Positions 20,898 through 28,402 of a stretch of DNA of 64,000 nucleotides are shown piece after piece; the first letter of the stretch is position 1, and each line of letters begins with the position of its first letter. Source of the stretch: Streptomyces sp. 846.5 (GTDB taxonomy: Bacteria; Actinomycetota; Actinomycetes; Streptomycetales; Streptomycetaceae); NCBI RefSeq assembly GCF_004365705.1, contig NZ_SOBN01000003.1:62001-126000 (forward strand), written 5' to 3'. The notes under the pieces were generated by a model. It was not told where the DNA came from and made no database searches. It saw only the letters and a list, made by a program, of their open reading frames with translations. The position numbers and the translations under genes were made by a program.

Positions 20898-22190
20898 ATG
20901 GCAACGACAACCCCCGACGCGCCCCGGGCCGTTCCGCTCCCGACGTGGCGAACGGTGCTGCGGGTGCTGGGCGGCCCGGTGCTGCTCTGGGGTTGGCGGG
21001 AGACCGGGTTCATCGCGGCCGGGGTGCCGCTGGCGGCGCCCACCGTGTGGGCGGTCGCAGAGATGGCCAAGATGTCGTACCTCAAGTCCCTGCTGGTGCT
21101 GCTGCTTCTGCTGGCACTGACGCCGCTGCTCACCCGGCTGCAGCGGAGCCGGTTCCGGGCCATGCTGGGCCTGGACATCCCGGAGATCCCCGGGCCCGAC
21201 CAGCCGTTGCGCGGCTGGGCCCGGCTGCGGGTGCTCCGGGCCGAGAGCACCTGGCGGAAGCTGGCCCACCACCTGCTGGCCGGCCCGCTGGTGGCCGCGC
21301 TCGCGACGCTGGTGCTGGCGGGCTGGACGGTGGGGCTGGTGCTGTCCACGGTCTACGCCTGGTGGATGCTGGTGCCGTCGGACAGCCTGATCGTCACCCA
21401 GTCCGGCAGAAGCAGCCTCTGGATGACCGTGACGGGGGTGCTGCTGCTCTGGCTGATGCCCTGGGCGGCGCTGCTGGTACGCGAATTGGACACCAGGGCG
21501 GCGGCCGCGCTGCTCGGCCCGAACCGGGCCAGGGAGCTGCAGCGCCGGGTCGAGTCGCTGGCGGAGAGCCGCAGCGAGGTCGTCGACGCGGCGGACGCCG
21601 AGCGGCGCAGGATCGAGCGGGATCTGCACGACGGCGCCCAGCAGCGGCTGGTGTCCCTGGCGATGAACCTGGGGCTGGCCCGGCGGATGCTCAAGGGACT
21701 CCCGGCGGACGTACAGGCGCCGCGCGCCATGGAGGCGCTCGAGGAGGCGCACCGTGAGGCGCAGGCGGCCATCGTCGAACTCCGGGACCTGGTCCGCGGT
21801 CTGCACCCGGTGGTGCTGGAGGACCGGGGCCTGGACGCGGCCCTGTCCGGCATCGCCGCCCGCGCCCCGCTCCCGGTGCGGCTGACCGTGGAGTTGAAGC
21901 AGCGGGCGTCCCCTGCGGTCGAGGCGGTGGCCTACTTCGTGGTCTCCGAGGCCCTGGCGAACACCACCAAGCACGCGCACGCCTCGCGGGCCGAGGTGTC
22001 GGTGCGGCAGAGTGGCCCGCGCATCGTGATCACCGTCCTGGACGACGGGATCGGCGGTGCGGACCCGGCGAAGGGGACCGGACTCTCCGGGCTGCGGCAG
22101 CGCGCCGCCTCGGTGGACGGGACCCTGGCCGTCAGCAGCCCCCCAGGGGGCCCCACCACACTCACCGTGGAGTTGCCGTGCGTGCTGTGA
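20898..22190 (+). CDS. Two-component sensor histidine kinase (NarX/DesK-type)
   Basis: The 430-residue protein has several N-terminal transmembrane segments (including about residues 55-75 and 135-200), then a HisKA_3 dimerisation domain with the phospho-acceptor His in RRRIERDLHDGAQQRL, and a HATPase_c domain with N-box N-T-T-K-H-A-H-A and G-box DDGIGGADPAKGTGLSGL. It autophosphorylates in response to an unknown membrane or envelope signal and passes the phosphate to the regulator encoded by the overlapping downstream gene. No extracellular sensor domain of note is visible. Confidence 0.92.
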   Translation: MATTTPDAPRAVPLPTWRTVLRVLGGPVLLWGWRETGFIAAGVPLAAPTVWAVAEMAKMSYLKSLLVLLLLLALTPLLTRLQRSRFRAMLGLDIPEIPGPDQPLRGWARLRVLRAESTWRKLAHHLLAGPLVAALATLVLAGWTVGLVLSTVYAWWMLVPSDSLIVTQSGRSSLWMTVTGVLLLWLMPWAALLVRELDTRAAAALLGPNRARELQRRVESLAESRSEVVDAADAERRRIERDLHDGAQQRLVSLAMNLGLARRMLKGLPADVQAPRAMEALEEAHREAQAAIVELRDLVRGLHPVVLEDRGLDAALSGIAARAPLPVRLTVELKQRASPAVEAVAYFVVSEALANTTKHAHASRAEVSVRQSGPRIVITVLDDGIGGADPAKGTGLSGLRQRAASVDGTLAVSSPPGGPTTLTVELPCVL

Positions 22191-22855
22191 TCGCCGAGGA
22201 CTCGGTCCTGCTGCGGGTCGGACTGGTCAAGGTGCTGGAGGCGGTGGGCTACGAGGTGGTGGCCGCCGTCGGAGAGGCCGAGGCGCTGCTGGCCGCGGTG
22301 GCGGAGCACAGCCCCGACGTGGTGGTGACCGACGTCCGGATGCCGCCCGGATTCACCGACGAAGGCGTGCGAGCAGCCCTGATGATCCGTCAGCAGTGGC
22401 CCTCGGTGGCCGTTCTGCTGCTCTCCCAGTACGTGGAGGAGCGCTACGCCGCCGACCTGCTGGTCGGCAACGTCCGGGGCGTCGGCTATCTGCTGAAGGA
22501 GCGGGTGGCCAATGTGGACGACTTCCTGGACGCGCTGGAGCGGGTCGCGGCCGGCGGCACCGCGCTCGACCCCGAGGTCGTCTCGCAGCTGCTGCTGCGC
22601 CGGCAGAGCGGCCCGCTGGACTCGCTCACCCCGCGCGAGCGCGAGGTGCTGTCGCTGATGGCGGAGGGCAGGTCGAACGCGGCCATCGCGCAGTCCCTGG
22701 TGGTCAGCGAGAGCGCGGTGGCGAAGCACATCAACAACATCTTCATGAAGCTGGCGCTCTCCCCGACCGAGGGGGAGCACCGCCGGGTGATGGCGGTCCT
22801 GCAGTTCTTGGATCAACGCAGCTTGGATCAGCGCAGCCTGGACCAGCAGTCATGA
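22178..22855 (+). CDS. NarL/LuxR-family response regulator
   Basis: The 225-residue protein begins with a receiver domain (acidic pair ED near residue 7, phospho-acceptor Asp in VVVTDVRMPPG) and ends with a LuxR helix-turn-helix (LTPREREVLSLMAEGRSNAAIAQSL and SESAVAKHINNIFMKL). The GTG start lies 13 bases inside the kinase gene, so the pair is translationally coupled. The last residues are a short tandem repeat D-Q-R-S-L, encoded by 15-bp direct repeats at 22810-22839, which is unusual for this family. It probably controls the operon that includes the next gene. Confidence 0.92.
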   Translation: MRAVIAEDSVLLRVGLVKVLEAVGYEVVAAVGEAEALLAAVAEHSPDVVVTDVRMPPGFTDEGVRAALMIRQQWPSVAVLLLSQYVEERYAADLLVGNVRGVGYLLKERVANVDDFLDALERVAAGGTALDPEVVSQLLLRRQSGPLDSLTPREREVLSLMAEGRSNAAIAQSLVVSESAVAKHINNIFMKLALSPTEGEHRRVMAVLQFLDQRSLDQRSLDQQS

Positions 22856-23658
22856 CCGACCGACCGTCGGAGTCGCTGAAGCGGTCGCTGTGGTGGGTGG
22901 TCGCGCTGCTCACCGCGCTGGCGGTGGCCTTGACCACCGGGCTGGTGCTGGTCGGCAAACTGGCCCGGCGGGACGCCACGGAGACGCGGTCCTTCAGCCG
23001 GCCGATCTCCCGGCTCAGGATCGACGCCGCCGGGGGCGCGTTCGAGGTCGACGGCGGCTCGACCGGCGGCCGGGTGACGGTGCGGCAGGACGTCGGCTGG
23101 ATCACCGCCAAGCCGGTCGTCACCTACTCCTGGGACCAGGACACCCTGGTGGTGTCGGTCTCCTGCTCGGGTGGCGCCCTGCTGGGATCGTTCAACTGCC
23201 AGGCCGATGTGCGGCTGCAGGTTCCGGCGGGCATCGCCGTCGACGCGGAGACGGGTTCGGGCGCCGTCGTCGTCAACGGGGTGTCGGGTGCGGTGAGCCT
23301 CCGCTCGCACTCCGGTCCGCTCACCCTCAGCAAGGTCAGCGGACCGGTGACGCTGTGGTCCGGTTCGGGGCCGATCGAGGCCGACGGGCTGCGCTCGGCC
23401 ACCGTGACCGCCCACAGCTCCTCGGGTCCGCAGTCGCTGAACTTCGAGAGCGCGCCGCAGTGGGTCAAGGCCGAGTCGACCTCGGGCCCGATCGACATCG
23501 CCCTGCCCCGGAACACCCACTACCGGGCGACCGCCAGTTCGCGCAGCGGGCCGCCGCCCTCGGTGGACAAGGGCCTGGACGACCCGAGCAGCACCGGCAC
23601 CGTCAGTGCCACCAGCCGCTCCGGCCCGGTGGACATCGCCTACCGGTCAGGAAGCTGA
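22852..23658 (+). CDS. DUF4097-type beta-repeat protein with N-terminal membrane anchor
   Basis: The ATG overlaps the regulator stop (ATGA). The 268-residue protein has one N-terminal transmembrane helix (~residues 14-36) followed by a right-handed beta-helix-like domain with repeated short strands such as SHSGPLTLSKVSGPVTLWSGSGPIEAD. This fits DUF4097/adhesin-like proteins often encoded with two-component systems. It is probably displayed outside the membrane. A role as accessory sensor or output of the kinase/regulator pair is inferred from operon context. Confidence 0.8.
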   Translation: MTDRPSESLKRSLWWVVALLTALAVALTTGLVLVGKLARRDATETRSFSRPISRLRIDAAGGAFEVDGGSTGGRVTVRQDVGWITAKPVVTYSWDQDTLVVSVSCSGGALLGSFNCQADVRLQVPAGIAVDAETGSGAVVVNGVSGAVSLRSHSGPLTLSKVSGPVTLWSGSGPIEADGLRSATVTAHSSSGPQSLNFESAPQWVKAESTSGPIDIALPRNTHYRATASSRSGPPPSVDKGLDDPSSTGTVSATSRSGPVDIAYRSGS

Positions 23659-24390
23659 CGGCAGCGTGCCGGTCCAGGGATCCCGGGACGTCAGGCAGTA
23701 CGTCCCGCCGGCCGGATCCCGCATCACGGTCCAGAGCCGTTCCCGACGGACCTCCTCGGCCCCGAGCCGCACATGCAGCGCGGTGGTCGCCGGGACGTCG
23801 GCGCAGGCCAGATCCAGGTGGGCCGAGGTCGGACGCTCCTCGTCCAGCCGCTGCAGCAGGATCCGCACCGGGAGCCCGGCCTCCGCCGGGGGCCGCACCA
23901 CGTGGAACTCCGGCAGGGCGCCCCGGTACGAGCCCCAGCCGGTCAGCCCGGCCCAGAACTCCACCTCGGCGTCGAACACGCTCGGCGCGAGGTCGATCGC
24001 CACCTGGTCCAGGCGCACGCCGACATCGGGCTCGGGACGTTCGGCCCCGCCGTCCCAGGGCATGACGCAGAACAGCTGGCCGCCGGGGGAGCGCAGCACG
24101 ACCCACCCGCCGTGGTCGTCCACGACGACGGCGCCCGAGGCGACCGCCCCGGCCCGGAACGCCTGGTAGTCGTCGACGTCCAGATCCAGATGCGCGCCGC
24201 CGACCCCGTCGACGCCCTGCAGCTTCAGATAGGCGTCCCCGCCCGCCCGCTGTGGCAGCAGCGTCACGAACTCGCCCCGCTCACCGCGCGTCGGTGACAG
24301 GCCGGTCCCGGTGACAGCCGTCCAGAAGGCGCAGCTCTGCTCGAAGCGGTCGAGCGGCCGGTCGATGAATGCGTACATCCAGCGGATCAC
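23647..24390 (-). CDS. VOC (glyoxalase/bleomycin-resistance fold) protein, tandem domains
   Basis: The 247-residue protein contains two VOC half-domains (residues ~1-115 and ~125-240). Each has the beta-alpha-beta pattern and terminal D-P-x-G-x-x-F/Y-C-L motif (SPGGQLFCVMPW, DPAGGTYCLTSRDPW). VOC proteins bind a metal and act as isomerases, dioxygenases or resistance proteins, and the substrate here is unknown. The GTG start at 24390 overlaps the NADAR stop (GTGA), indicating one operon. Its 3' end overlaps the convergent DUF4097 gene by 12 bases. Confidence 0.85.
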   Translation of the reverse strand: MIRWMYAFIDRPLDRFEQSCAFWTAVTGTGLSPTRGERGEFVTLLPQRAGGDAYLKLQGVDGVGGAHLDLDVDDYQAFRAGAVASGAVVVDDHGGWVVLRSPGGQLFCVMPWDGGAERPEPDVGVRLDQVAIDLAPSVFDAEVEFWAGLTGWGSYRGALPEFHVVRPPAEAGLPVRILLQRLDEERPTSAHLDLACADVPATTALHVRLGAEEVRRERLWTVMRDPAGGTYCLTSRDPWTGTLPSAS

Positions 24391-24959
24391 TGCGCCAGCC
24401 TTTCCCGTGCCTCCATCAGCGCAAAGCCCAGCAGGTTCAGCCCGCGCCAGCGCGCCGGGTTGCCGGCCCGCTCGTCGTCGGCTGCGAGCCCGATCCCCCA
24501 GACCCGGTCCACCGGGCTGGCCTCGACCAGCACCCGCCCGCGCGTGCCCAGCAGGTACTCGCGCAGCGCCGGATCCTGCCCGAACTTGGCCACATTGCCG
24601 TCCACCACCAGCTCGAACCGCGCCGCCGTCCAGGCCGCATCGTCGAAGCCGCGCACCAGCCGGCCCCGCTTCTTCGCCTCGGCGGGCGTCCGCGCGGCCA
24701 GGATCCCCGGCACCGACTCCTCGTCCCCGAACAGCCGTGCCTTGCCGGCCATCATCCAGTGCTCCGCCGAGGCATACGCCACGCCGTCCACCTCGAACAC
24801 CGACGGCCACCACTGGCTCAGCGCCCCGGCCCCCACCGACCCGTCCTTCTGCGCCTGATGCCCCCAGAACATCAGCTTGTTGTGGCTGGGGGCCGCTGAC
24901 CTGCACTGATCCCGCGAAAGGGGGTCTGACGTGCGGAAATGCCGCTCAGTAGTTGCCAT
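24387..24959 (-). CDS. NADAR (YbiA-like) protein with element-encoded N-terminus
   Basis: From L29 on, the sequence is a NADAR domain (LMFWGHQAQKDGSVG, LSQWWPSVFEVDGVAYASAEHWMMAGKA, LRGFDD-like and AKFGQDP segments). NADAR proteins hydrolyse ADP-ribosyl or ribosylamine adducts, in riboflavin-damage control (YbiA) or in removing ADP-ribose from guanine in DNA. The first 28 codons come from the integrated element. The native 30-codon start, ending A-R-P-K-W, lies at 40993-41079 beyond the right end. Translation could alternatively begin at the ATG at 24872 inside the attachment site. No clear ribosome-binding site precedes 24959. The gene is split by integration, and whether it stays functional is uncertain. 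Confidence 0.85.
   Translation of the reverse strand: MATTERHFRTSDPLSRDQCRSAAPSHNKLMFWGHQAQKDGSVGAGALSQWWPSVFEVDGVAYASAEHWMMAGKARLFGDEESVPGILAARTPAEAKKRGRLVRGFDDAAWTAARFELVVDGNVAKFGQDPALREYLLGTRGRVLVEASPVDRVWGIGLAADDERAGNPARWRGLNLLGFALMEARERLAQ
24859..24876 (+). repeat. attL, 18-bp direct repeat at left end of element
   Basis: TGCCCCCAGAACATCAGC is identical to 40973-40990. On the minus strand it encodes L-M-F-W-G of the NADAR protein, a conserved motif, so reading frame is kept on both sides of the crossover. Flanking bases differ at the two ends, as expected for attL and attR. Confidence 0.92.
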
Positions 24960-25083
24960 AGTTTCGCACCGTTATTCGTTGGCTTGTGCCCGCGTTGTGC
25001 CCTGGTGTGCCCGGGGTCCTCCGGCCGTCTCGCTCTCTCCCGAGCTGGACGGCGCCGCCCGGTGGTTGCACACCGAACGGCGC

Positions 25084-25112
25084 CTTGATCCGCACCCCTT
25101 CCGATCAAGGAG
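25084..25112 (+). promoter_or_regulatory. Inverted repeat over the ribosome-binding site of the first left-module gene
   Basis: CTTGATC (25084-25090) and GATCAAG (25103-25109) can pair across 12 bases, and the right arm runs into AAGGAG (25107-25112), the ribosome-binding site of the gene at 25121. It could be an operator or a translation-controlling hairpin. Confidence 0.45.
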
Positions 25113-25120
25113 TCAGACCC

Positions 25121-25663
25121 GTGCAGAACCCTATCGATCCCGCGCAGGCCGACGGCATCACCGCGGTTGCCCCGGAGTCGCTTGTGCTGTCCGCGCACAC
25201 CGTGAGCATCCTCGCCCGTCACGTAGCCGGACGACTCGGCAACGACCAGGCGGCGCGGGCCTTCCGCGCCACACTGGAGGACGCCGCGGCGTTGGCGGAG
25301 GCGTGGGTGTCGGCGCAACTCGACGCCCTCGCCACGCCGCCGCACGCCTCGGCGCGAGCGACCACGCCCCCGTTGGTTGCGGCCTCTGCGCAGCCTGGCG
25401 CAACACCGGCCGTACCGCCCGCAACCGGCGCGCAACTCCTGACCGCAACAGCTGCGGTCCTCGCCGCAACAACCCAGCTCAGCGAGGGCGCGACCGCGCG
25501 CGACATCTCACAGCATGTCGCAGCGCAACACCAACTCGACGTCTCCCCGGGCACCGTCCGCGCGATCCTGTCCCGCCACAACCGCGAGCAGGCGCAACAG
25601 GCAGCGCAACAGCCCGCAACACTCCCCTTCGGCTTCGGCCAGACCGGAGGCACGCGGCCGTGA
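25121..25663 (+). CDS. HTH-like protein of the element's left module
   Basis: The GTG start is eight bases after AAGGAG. The 180-residue protein has an Ala-rich helical N-terminal half and a long Ala/Pro/Thr-rich linker. Its C-terminal ~45-residue segment (ATARDISQHVAAQHQLDVSPGTVRAILSRHNREQ) reads as a winged or simple helix-turn-helix. No family is recognised. Its stop overlaps the start of the next gene (GTGA), so it heads a tightly coupled operon of membrane proteins and may regulate it or bind element DNA. Confidence 0.65.
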   Translation: MQNPIDPAQADGITAVAPESLVLSAHTVSILARHVAGRLGNDQAARAFRATLEDAAALAEAWVSAQLDALATPPHASARATTPPLVAASAQPGATPAVPPATGAQLLTATAAVLAATTQLSEGATARDISQHVAAQHQLDVSPGTVRAILSRHNREQAQQAAQQPATLPFGFGQTGGTRP

Positions 25664-25836
25664 CAACCACCGCATTCGAGGCCTGGTGCGCCGTCGGCGT
25701 CGTCACCCTGCTCACCTCCAGCGGCCTCCAGCTGCACCCGCGCGACCACATCCGAGCCCTGCACCGCCTCGACTGGATCATCGGCGTCTGGCTGTTCACC
25801 GGCCTGCTCTCACTCGGCCTCGGAGGCCAGCTGTGA
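25660..25836 (+). CDS. Small membrane protein (58 aa), left module
   Basis: Start GTG and stop TGA overlap both neighbours (GTGA at each side). The 58 residues include one or two hydrophobic stretches (about residues 8-23 and 39-55) around a charged R-D-H-I-R-A-L-H-R segment. A membrane hairpin is likely. No family is recognised. Confidence 0.6.
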   Translation: MTTTAFEAWCAVGVVTLLTSSGLQLHPRDHIRALHRLDWIIGVWLFTGLLSLGLGGQL

Positions 25837-25991
25837 TCCTCGACCTGATCTACGCCTGGATCGCCGCCGGCACCGCCCTCGGCGCCGTCGCCCTCGCCGC
25901 ACCCCGCCGCATCAGCACACCCACGAGCTGGGTGTTCGTCGGCTGGCTCTACGTCGGCATCATCGGCCTGCTGGTCTGGGAGGTCCACTGA
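25833..25991 (+). CDS. Small membrane protein (52 aa), left module
   Basis: The GTG start overlaps the preceding stop, and the TGA overlaps the next ATG (TGATG). The 52 residues comprise two hydrophobic segments (about 3-22 and 32-49) separated by A-P-R-R-I-S-T-P, predicting a two-helix membrane protein. No family is recognised. The unbroken chain of overlaps argues that it is translated. Confidence 0.6.
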   Translation: MILDLIYAWIAAGTALGAVALAAPRRISTPTSWVFVGWLYVGIIGLLVWEVH

Positions 25992-26533
25992 TGGGCGCGC
26001 ACTACGTCACCGCCGGCTCCGTCCTGGTCGGCCTGCTCCTGGTCGGCGCCCGCGGCATCACCTGGTACCGCAAGCACGGCCGGAAGACCGGCGGCAAGGG
26101 CGGTGAAGGTGGCGGCAAGCGCAAGCTCGGCCCTCTCGGACCGTTCCTGTGGACCATGACCCTCGGCACCCTGTCCGCGCTCGCCGCTGGCGGCATCCTC
26201 GGCAAGACCGCCCAGGGCGTAGCCACCAGCAGCAACAAGTTCGGCGACCAGCTGCTGAGCACCATCGCCGGAGCCAACAGCCCCAGTGTCACCCGCCCCG
26301 GCATCCAGATGCTCGGCCCCGGCGGCTCCGTGCTGCTGATCGTGCTGCTGTTCTGCTGCGTGGCCTGGTTCTGGATGCACGGCTGGCGCATCCGAGTCGA
26401 GATGGTCGGCGGCTACATCGCAGGCGTCACCCTCGGCCCAACGGCCGGCCTCGCCGGCATCGCAGGCGTCGTCCTGGCGCCGATCTTCAACTACAGCGGC
26501 AACTACATCACCGGGCTGGGCTTCCATGGCTGA
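25991..26533 (+). CDS. Multispanning membrane protein (180 aa), left module
   Basis: The protein has an N-terminal hydrophobic helix, then a highly basic glycine/lysine segment (KHGRKTGGKGGEGGGKRK, residues ~28-46). Hydrophobic stretches follow near 52-72, 112-128 and 137-165, predicting three or four membrane passes. The basic loop could contact DNA or lipid head groups. The layout resembles the hydrophobic spread (Spd) proteins of actinomycete plasmids only in style; no TraB-like translocase accompanies it. It overlaps the next gene by eight bases. Confidence 0.65.
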   Translation: MGAHYVTAGSVLVGLLLVGARGITWYRKHGRKTGGKGGEGGGKRKLGPLGPFLWTMTLGTLSALAAGGILGKTAQGVATSSNKFGDQLLSTIAGANSPSVTRPGIQMLGPGGSVLLIVLLFCCVAWFWMHGWRIRVEMVGGYIAGVTLGPTAGLAGIAGVVLAPIFNYSGNYITGLGFHG

Positions 26534-27131
26534 GCAGCAGAACGACACCGTGGCAGCCTGGCAGCAGACCGTCACCCGCGCCGTGATCGGCACCGGGCAG
26601 ATCGGCAGCCGCCGCCTGCACTGGATCTGGGAGACCGAGGACGGTCGTCGTCGCCTCGGTCGGATCATCGCCCGTGGCCTCGGCAGCGCCTTCGTGGTGT
26701 ACGCGATCGTCCGGCTCGGCACGTACTGGCCGTGGGTCGGCGTGGTCGAGCTGATCGCCCTGCTCTGGTACGGCCACGCGAAGGCCCGGCTGGAGGAGAC
26801 GCCCGAGTTCGCCGAGGACGAGCTGGAGACGGAGCTCACCGCAGAGGAGCAGGTGCTCGGCATCATCGTCGGCATCATCGGCGACGCCTCCGGCATCCAC
26901 CTCGACACCCTGCTGCCGATCCTCCAGCAGGAACCCGGCTGCGAGGAGATGACGCGCGATGATCTGCGCCGCGTCCTGGACGCCGTGGGCTGCCCCATCC
27001 GGCGTGCCCTCCGCGTCGGCACCCGCACCGGCATCGCCGGGGTCCACCGCGACGACGCCCAGGCCGCGCTCGATGCGCTGTACGAGGCGACCGAGCCACT
27101 CCCCCGACCGGTCGCCCCTTCCGAGCTGTAG
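26526..27131 (+). CDS. Membrane-anchored protein with C-terminal winged-helix-like domain, left module
   Basis: The 201-residue protein has a soluble basic N-terminus, two close hydrophobic segments (about residues 57-82), an acidic linker (EETPEFAEDELETELTAEEQ), and a C-terminal ~90-residue domain of alternating helices (DDLRRVLDAVGCPIRRALRVG). A Gly-rich turn gives it the look of a winged helix. No family is recognised. It ends the overlapping operon and is followed by phased TGTAGG repeats. Confidence 0.6.
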   Translation: MAEQQNDTVAAWQQTVTRAVIGTGQIGSRRLHWIWETEDGRRRLGRIIARGLGSAFVVYAIVRLGTYWPWVGVVELIALLWYGHAKARLEETPEFAEDELETELTAEEQVLGIIVGIIGDASGIHLDTLLPILQQEPGCEEMTRDDLRRVLDAVGCPIRRALRVGTRTGIAGVHRDDAQAALDALYEATEPLPRPVAPSEL

Positions 27132-27223
27132 CCACGGATGTAGCCGCAGGTCGTAGGACGTGCCGCAACCGCTGTAGGCCCCCTGTAGGGCCCCTGTTGG
27201 ACCCCATGTAGACCACCTGTAGG
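27127..27223 (+). repeat. Helically phased TGTAGG repeat array
   Basis: The motif TGTAG(G) or a one-base variant starts at 27127, 27139, 27152, 27173, 27184, 27195, 27207 and 27218. Spacings are 11-13 bases (one gap of 21), so the copies face one side of the helix. Most units are followed or preceded by CCC. The array fills the whole gap between the operon stop and the ribosome-binding site of the 36-aa protein. Confidence 0.75.
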
Positions 27224-27230
27224 AGCAGCC

Positions 27231-27341
27231 ATGCTGACCACTCTCCGCCGCCTCACCGCGGCCCTTCGCCAGTACCTCACCTGTGCGGTCTGTGGCTTCT
27301 GGTACGACCCCGACAAGGGGCACGCCTGCGTCCCCTGCTAA
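27231..27341 (+). CDS. 36-aa zinc-ribbon-like miniprotein
   Basis: AGGAG lies five bases before the ATG. The 36 residues have a basic N-terminal helix (LRRLTAALRQYL) and two C-x-x-C knuckles, CAVC and CVPC, separated by G-F-W-Y-D-P-D-K-G-H-A, a compact zinc-ribbon pattern. Its stop overlaps by four bases the stop of the convergent DUF6907 gene. It may bind nucleic acid, possibly the repeat array just upstream, but that is inference. Confidence 0.6.
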   Translation: MLTTLRRLTAALRQYLTCAVCGFWYDPDKGHACVPC

Positions 27342-27673
27342 CGCTGTGCCGCTACCGCCTGCGCCAGCTGCTGGCCGAGCTGGCGTAGGCGTGCGGCGTG
27401 GGCTTCGAGGCCGGCCGCCAAATTCTCGAGTTCGTCGGTACCCATCTCGGGGAAGTCCGCGCCGAGGTCGACGGCGGCGTAGACGTCCCGGCGCCCCACC
27501 ACAGCGTTTGGGTACTGGCACAGGAAGGCCTCCAGGACGGAGACCGTGCCGCGGCTGGTGGGCACGTCCAGAGTGATCGATGCCGACTGGTGGCCCTGGT
27601 CTACCGGGTCTTCCTCGGCGCCGGGGTGGATGCCGCCGCACCAGGCCGGGCACGGGCCGAGCACATCGACCAT
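27338..27673 (-). CDS. DUF6907-type protein (111 aa)
   Basis: The protein carries the pattern C-P-A-W-C near the N-terminus followed by an acidic D-P-V-D and Q-G-H-Q-S motif, as in the DUF6907 family common in actinobacterial mobile elements. The second half is helical (GTDELENLAAGLEAHAARLRQLGQQL). The function of the family is unknown. It ends the leftward gene block of the element and has a distant paralogue at 37912-38505. Confidence 0.65.
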   Translation of the reverse strand: MVDVLGPCPAWCGGIHPGAEEDPVDQGHQSASITLDVPTSRGTVSVLEAFLCQYPNAVVGRRDVYAAVDLGADFPEMGTDELENLAAGLEAHAARLRQLGQQLAQAVAAQR

Positions 27674-27803
27674 GGCGCCTCCAGGGCGTGGTGTGGGGGC
27701 CGTCCGGGGCGCCTGGGGGGCATGGATTTCCCCGGACGGCCGTAGTGCCCCGCCCGGCTGCGGCACCACCGCATGGGCCAGCCGGGCGGGAGTCGTGCGG
27801 GCC

Positions 27804-28097
27804 TTACTCCTGCGCCCTCTCACGAGTCGCCTGGAGCATCCGCGCAGCCGCACCCTTCGCGATGAGCGCGCCGACCTCCCGCGCGACTGCCGGCCGGTCC
27901 ACCTGCGCCTGTAGGCGCCACCCCATGCAGCGGCGGCAGTAGCGCGACACCGGGACGTTCGGATAGCCCTCGTCCTCCACCTCCGTCACGCGCCTGTCGG
28001 CCGGCTGGTAGGCGGCCGGGCAGGAGTGGCAGCTGCCGTCGATCCACGTCAGCGCGTTCAGCTGGTCAAGCACTTCAGGAGACAGGTACCTGCTCAT
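27804..28097 (-). CDS. Small protein with CxxC pairs (97 aa)
   Basis: The ATG at 28097 overlaps the stop of the upstream gene (ATGA). The 97 residues contain CHSC and CRRC, spaced about 32 residues apart, suggesting a zinc knuckle or ribbon, and a basic helical C-terminus. No family is recognised. It belongs to a run of small element genes that are probably translated from one transcript. Confidence 0.55.
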   Translation of the reverse strand: MSRYLSPEVLDQLNALTWIDGSCHSCPAAYQPADRRVTEVEDEGYPNVPVSRYCRRCMGWRLQAQVDRPAVAREVGALIAKGAAARMLQATRERAQE

Positions 28098-28315
28098 GAC
28101 TCGACCGCCAGGTGCTCGGGGCAGGCGACGACGGGCCAGCCGTAGCGGCCTCCGTCGCCGTCGCCGGTGTAGACGTGGCCGGCGGGCAGCAGCGGGCCGG
28201 TGGTGTTGCCGCAGTTGAAGCACGCCAGGGCGTGCAGTCGGGTCAGGGTGTTGTCGTCCACGGGCAGCAGCCGAACCTCAGGCTGCGGCGCCGCCAGAGC
28301 CGCGAGTTCCGCCAT
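28094..28315 (-). CDS. Small protein with zinc-ribbon-like cysteines (73 aa)
   Basis: The protein holds CFNC in the middle and C-P-E-H near the C-terminus, a possible treble-clef or zinc-ribbon arrangement. It is coupled to the next gene by an ATGA overlap. A GTG at 28324 would extend it by three residues; neither start has a strong ribosome-binding site. Function unknown. Confidence 0.5.
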   Translation of the reverse strand: MAELAALAAPQPEVRLLPVDDNTLTRLHALACFNCGNTTGPLLPAGHVYTGDGDGGRYGWPVVACPEHLAVES

Positions 28316-28402
28316 GACCAGCACCGTAGAGCTGGCCGATTCGTCCTTTGGGGGCTGATTCTCCGATATTCGAGACAGCAGCCCAGCATTTCGCCGCGAT
28401 TC

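Noticed and set aside
27127-27223. CRISPR array
   Set aside because: The units are only about 6-11 bases with no spacers of constant length and no cas genes. They are phased binding-site-like repeats.
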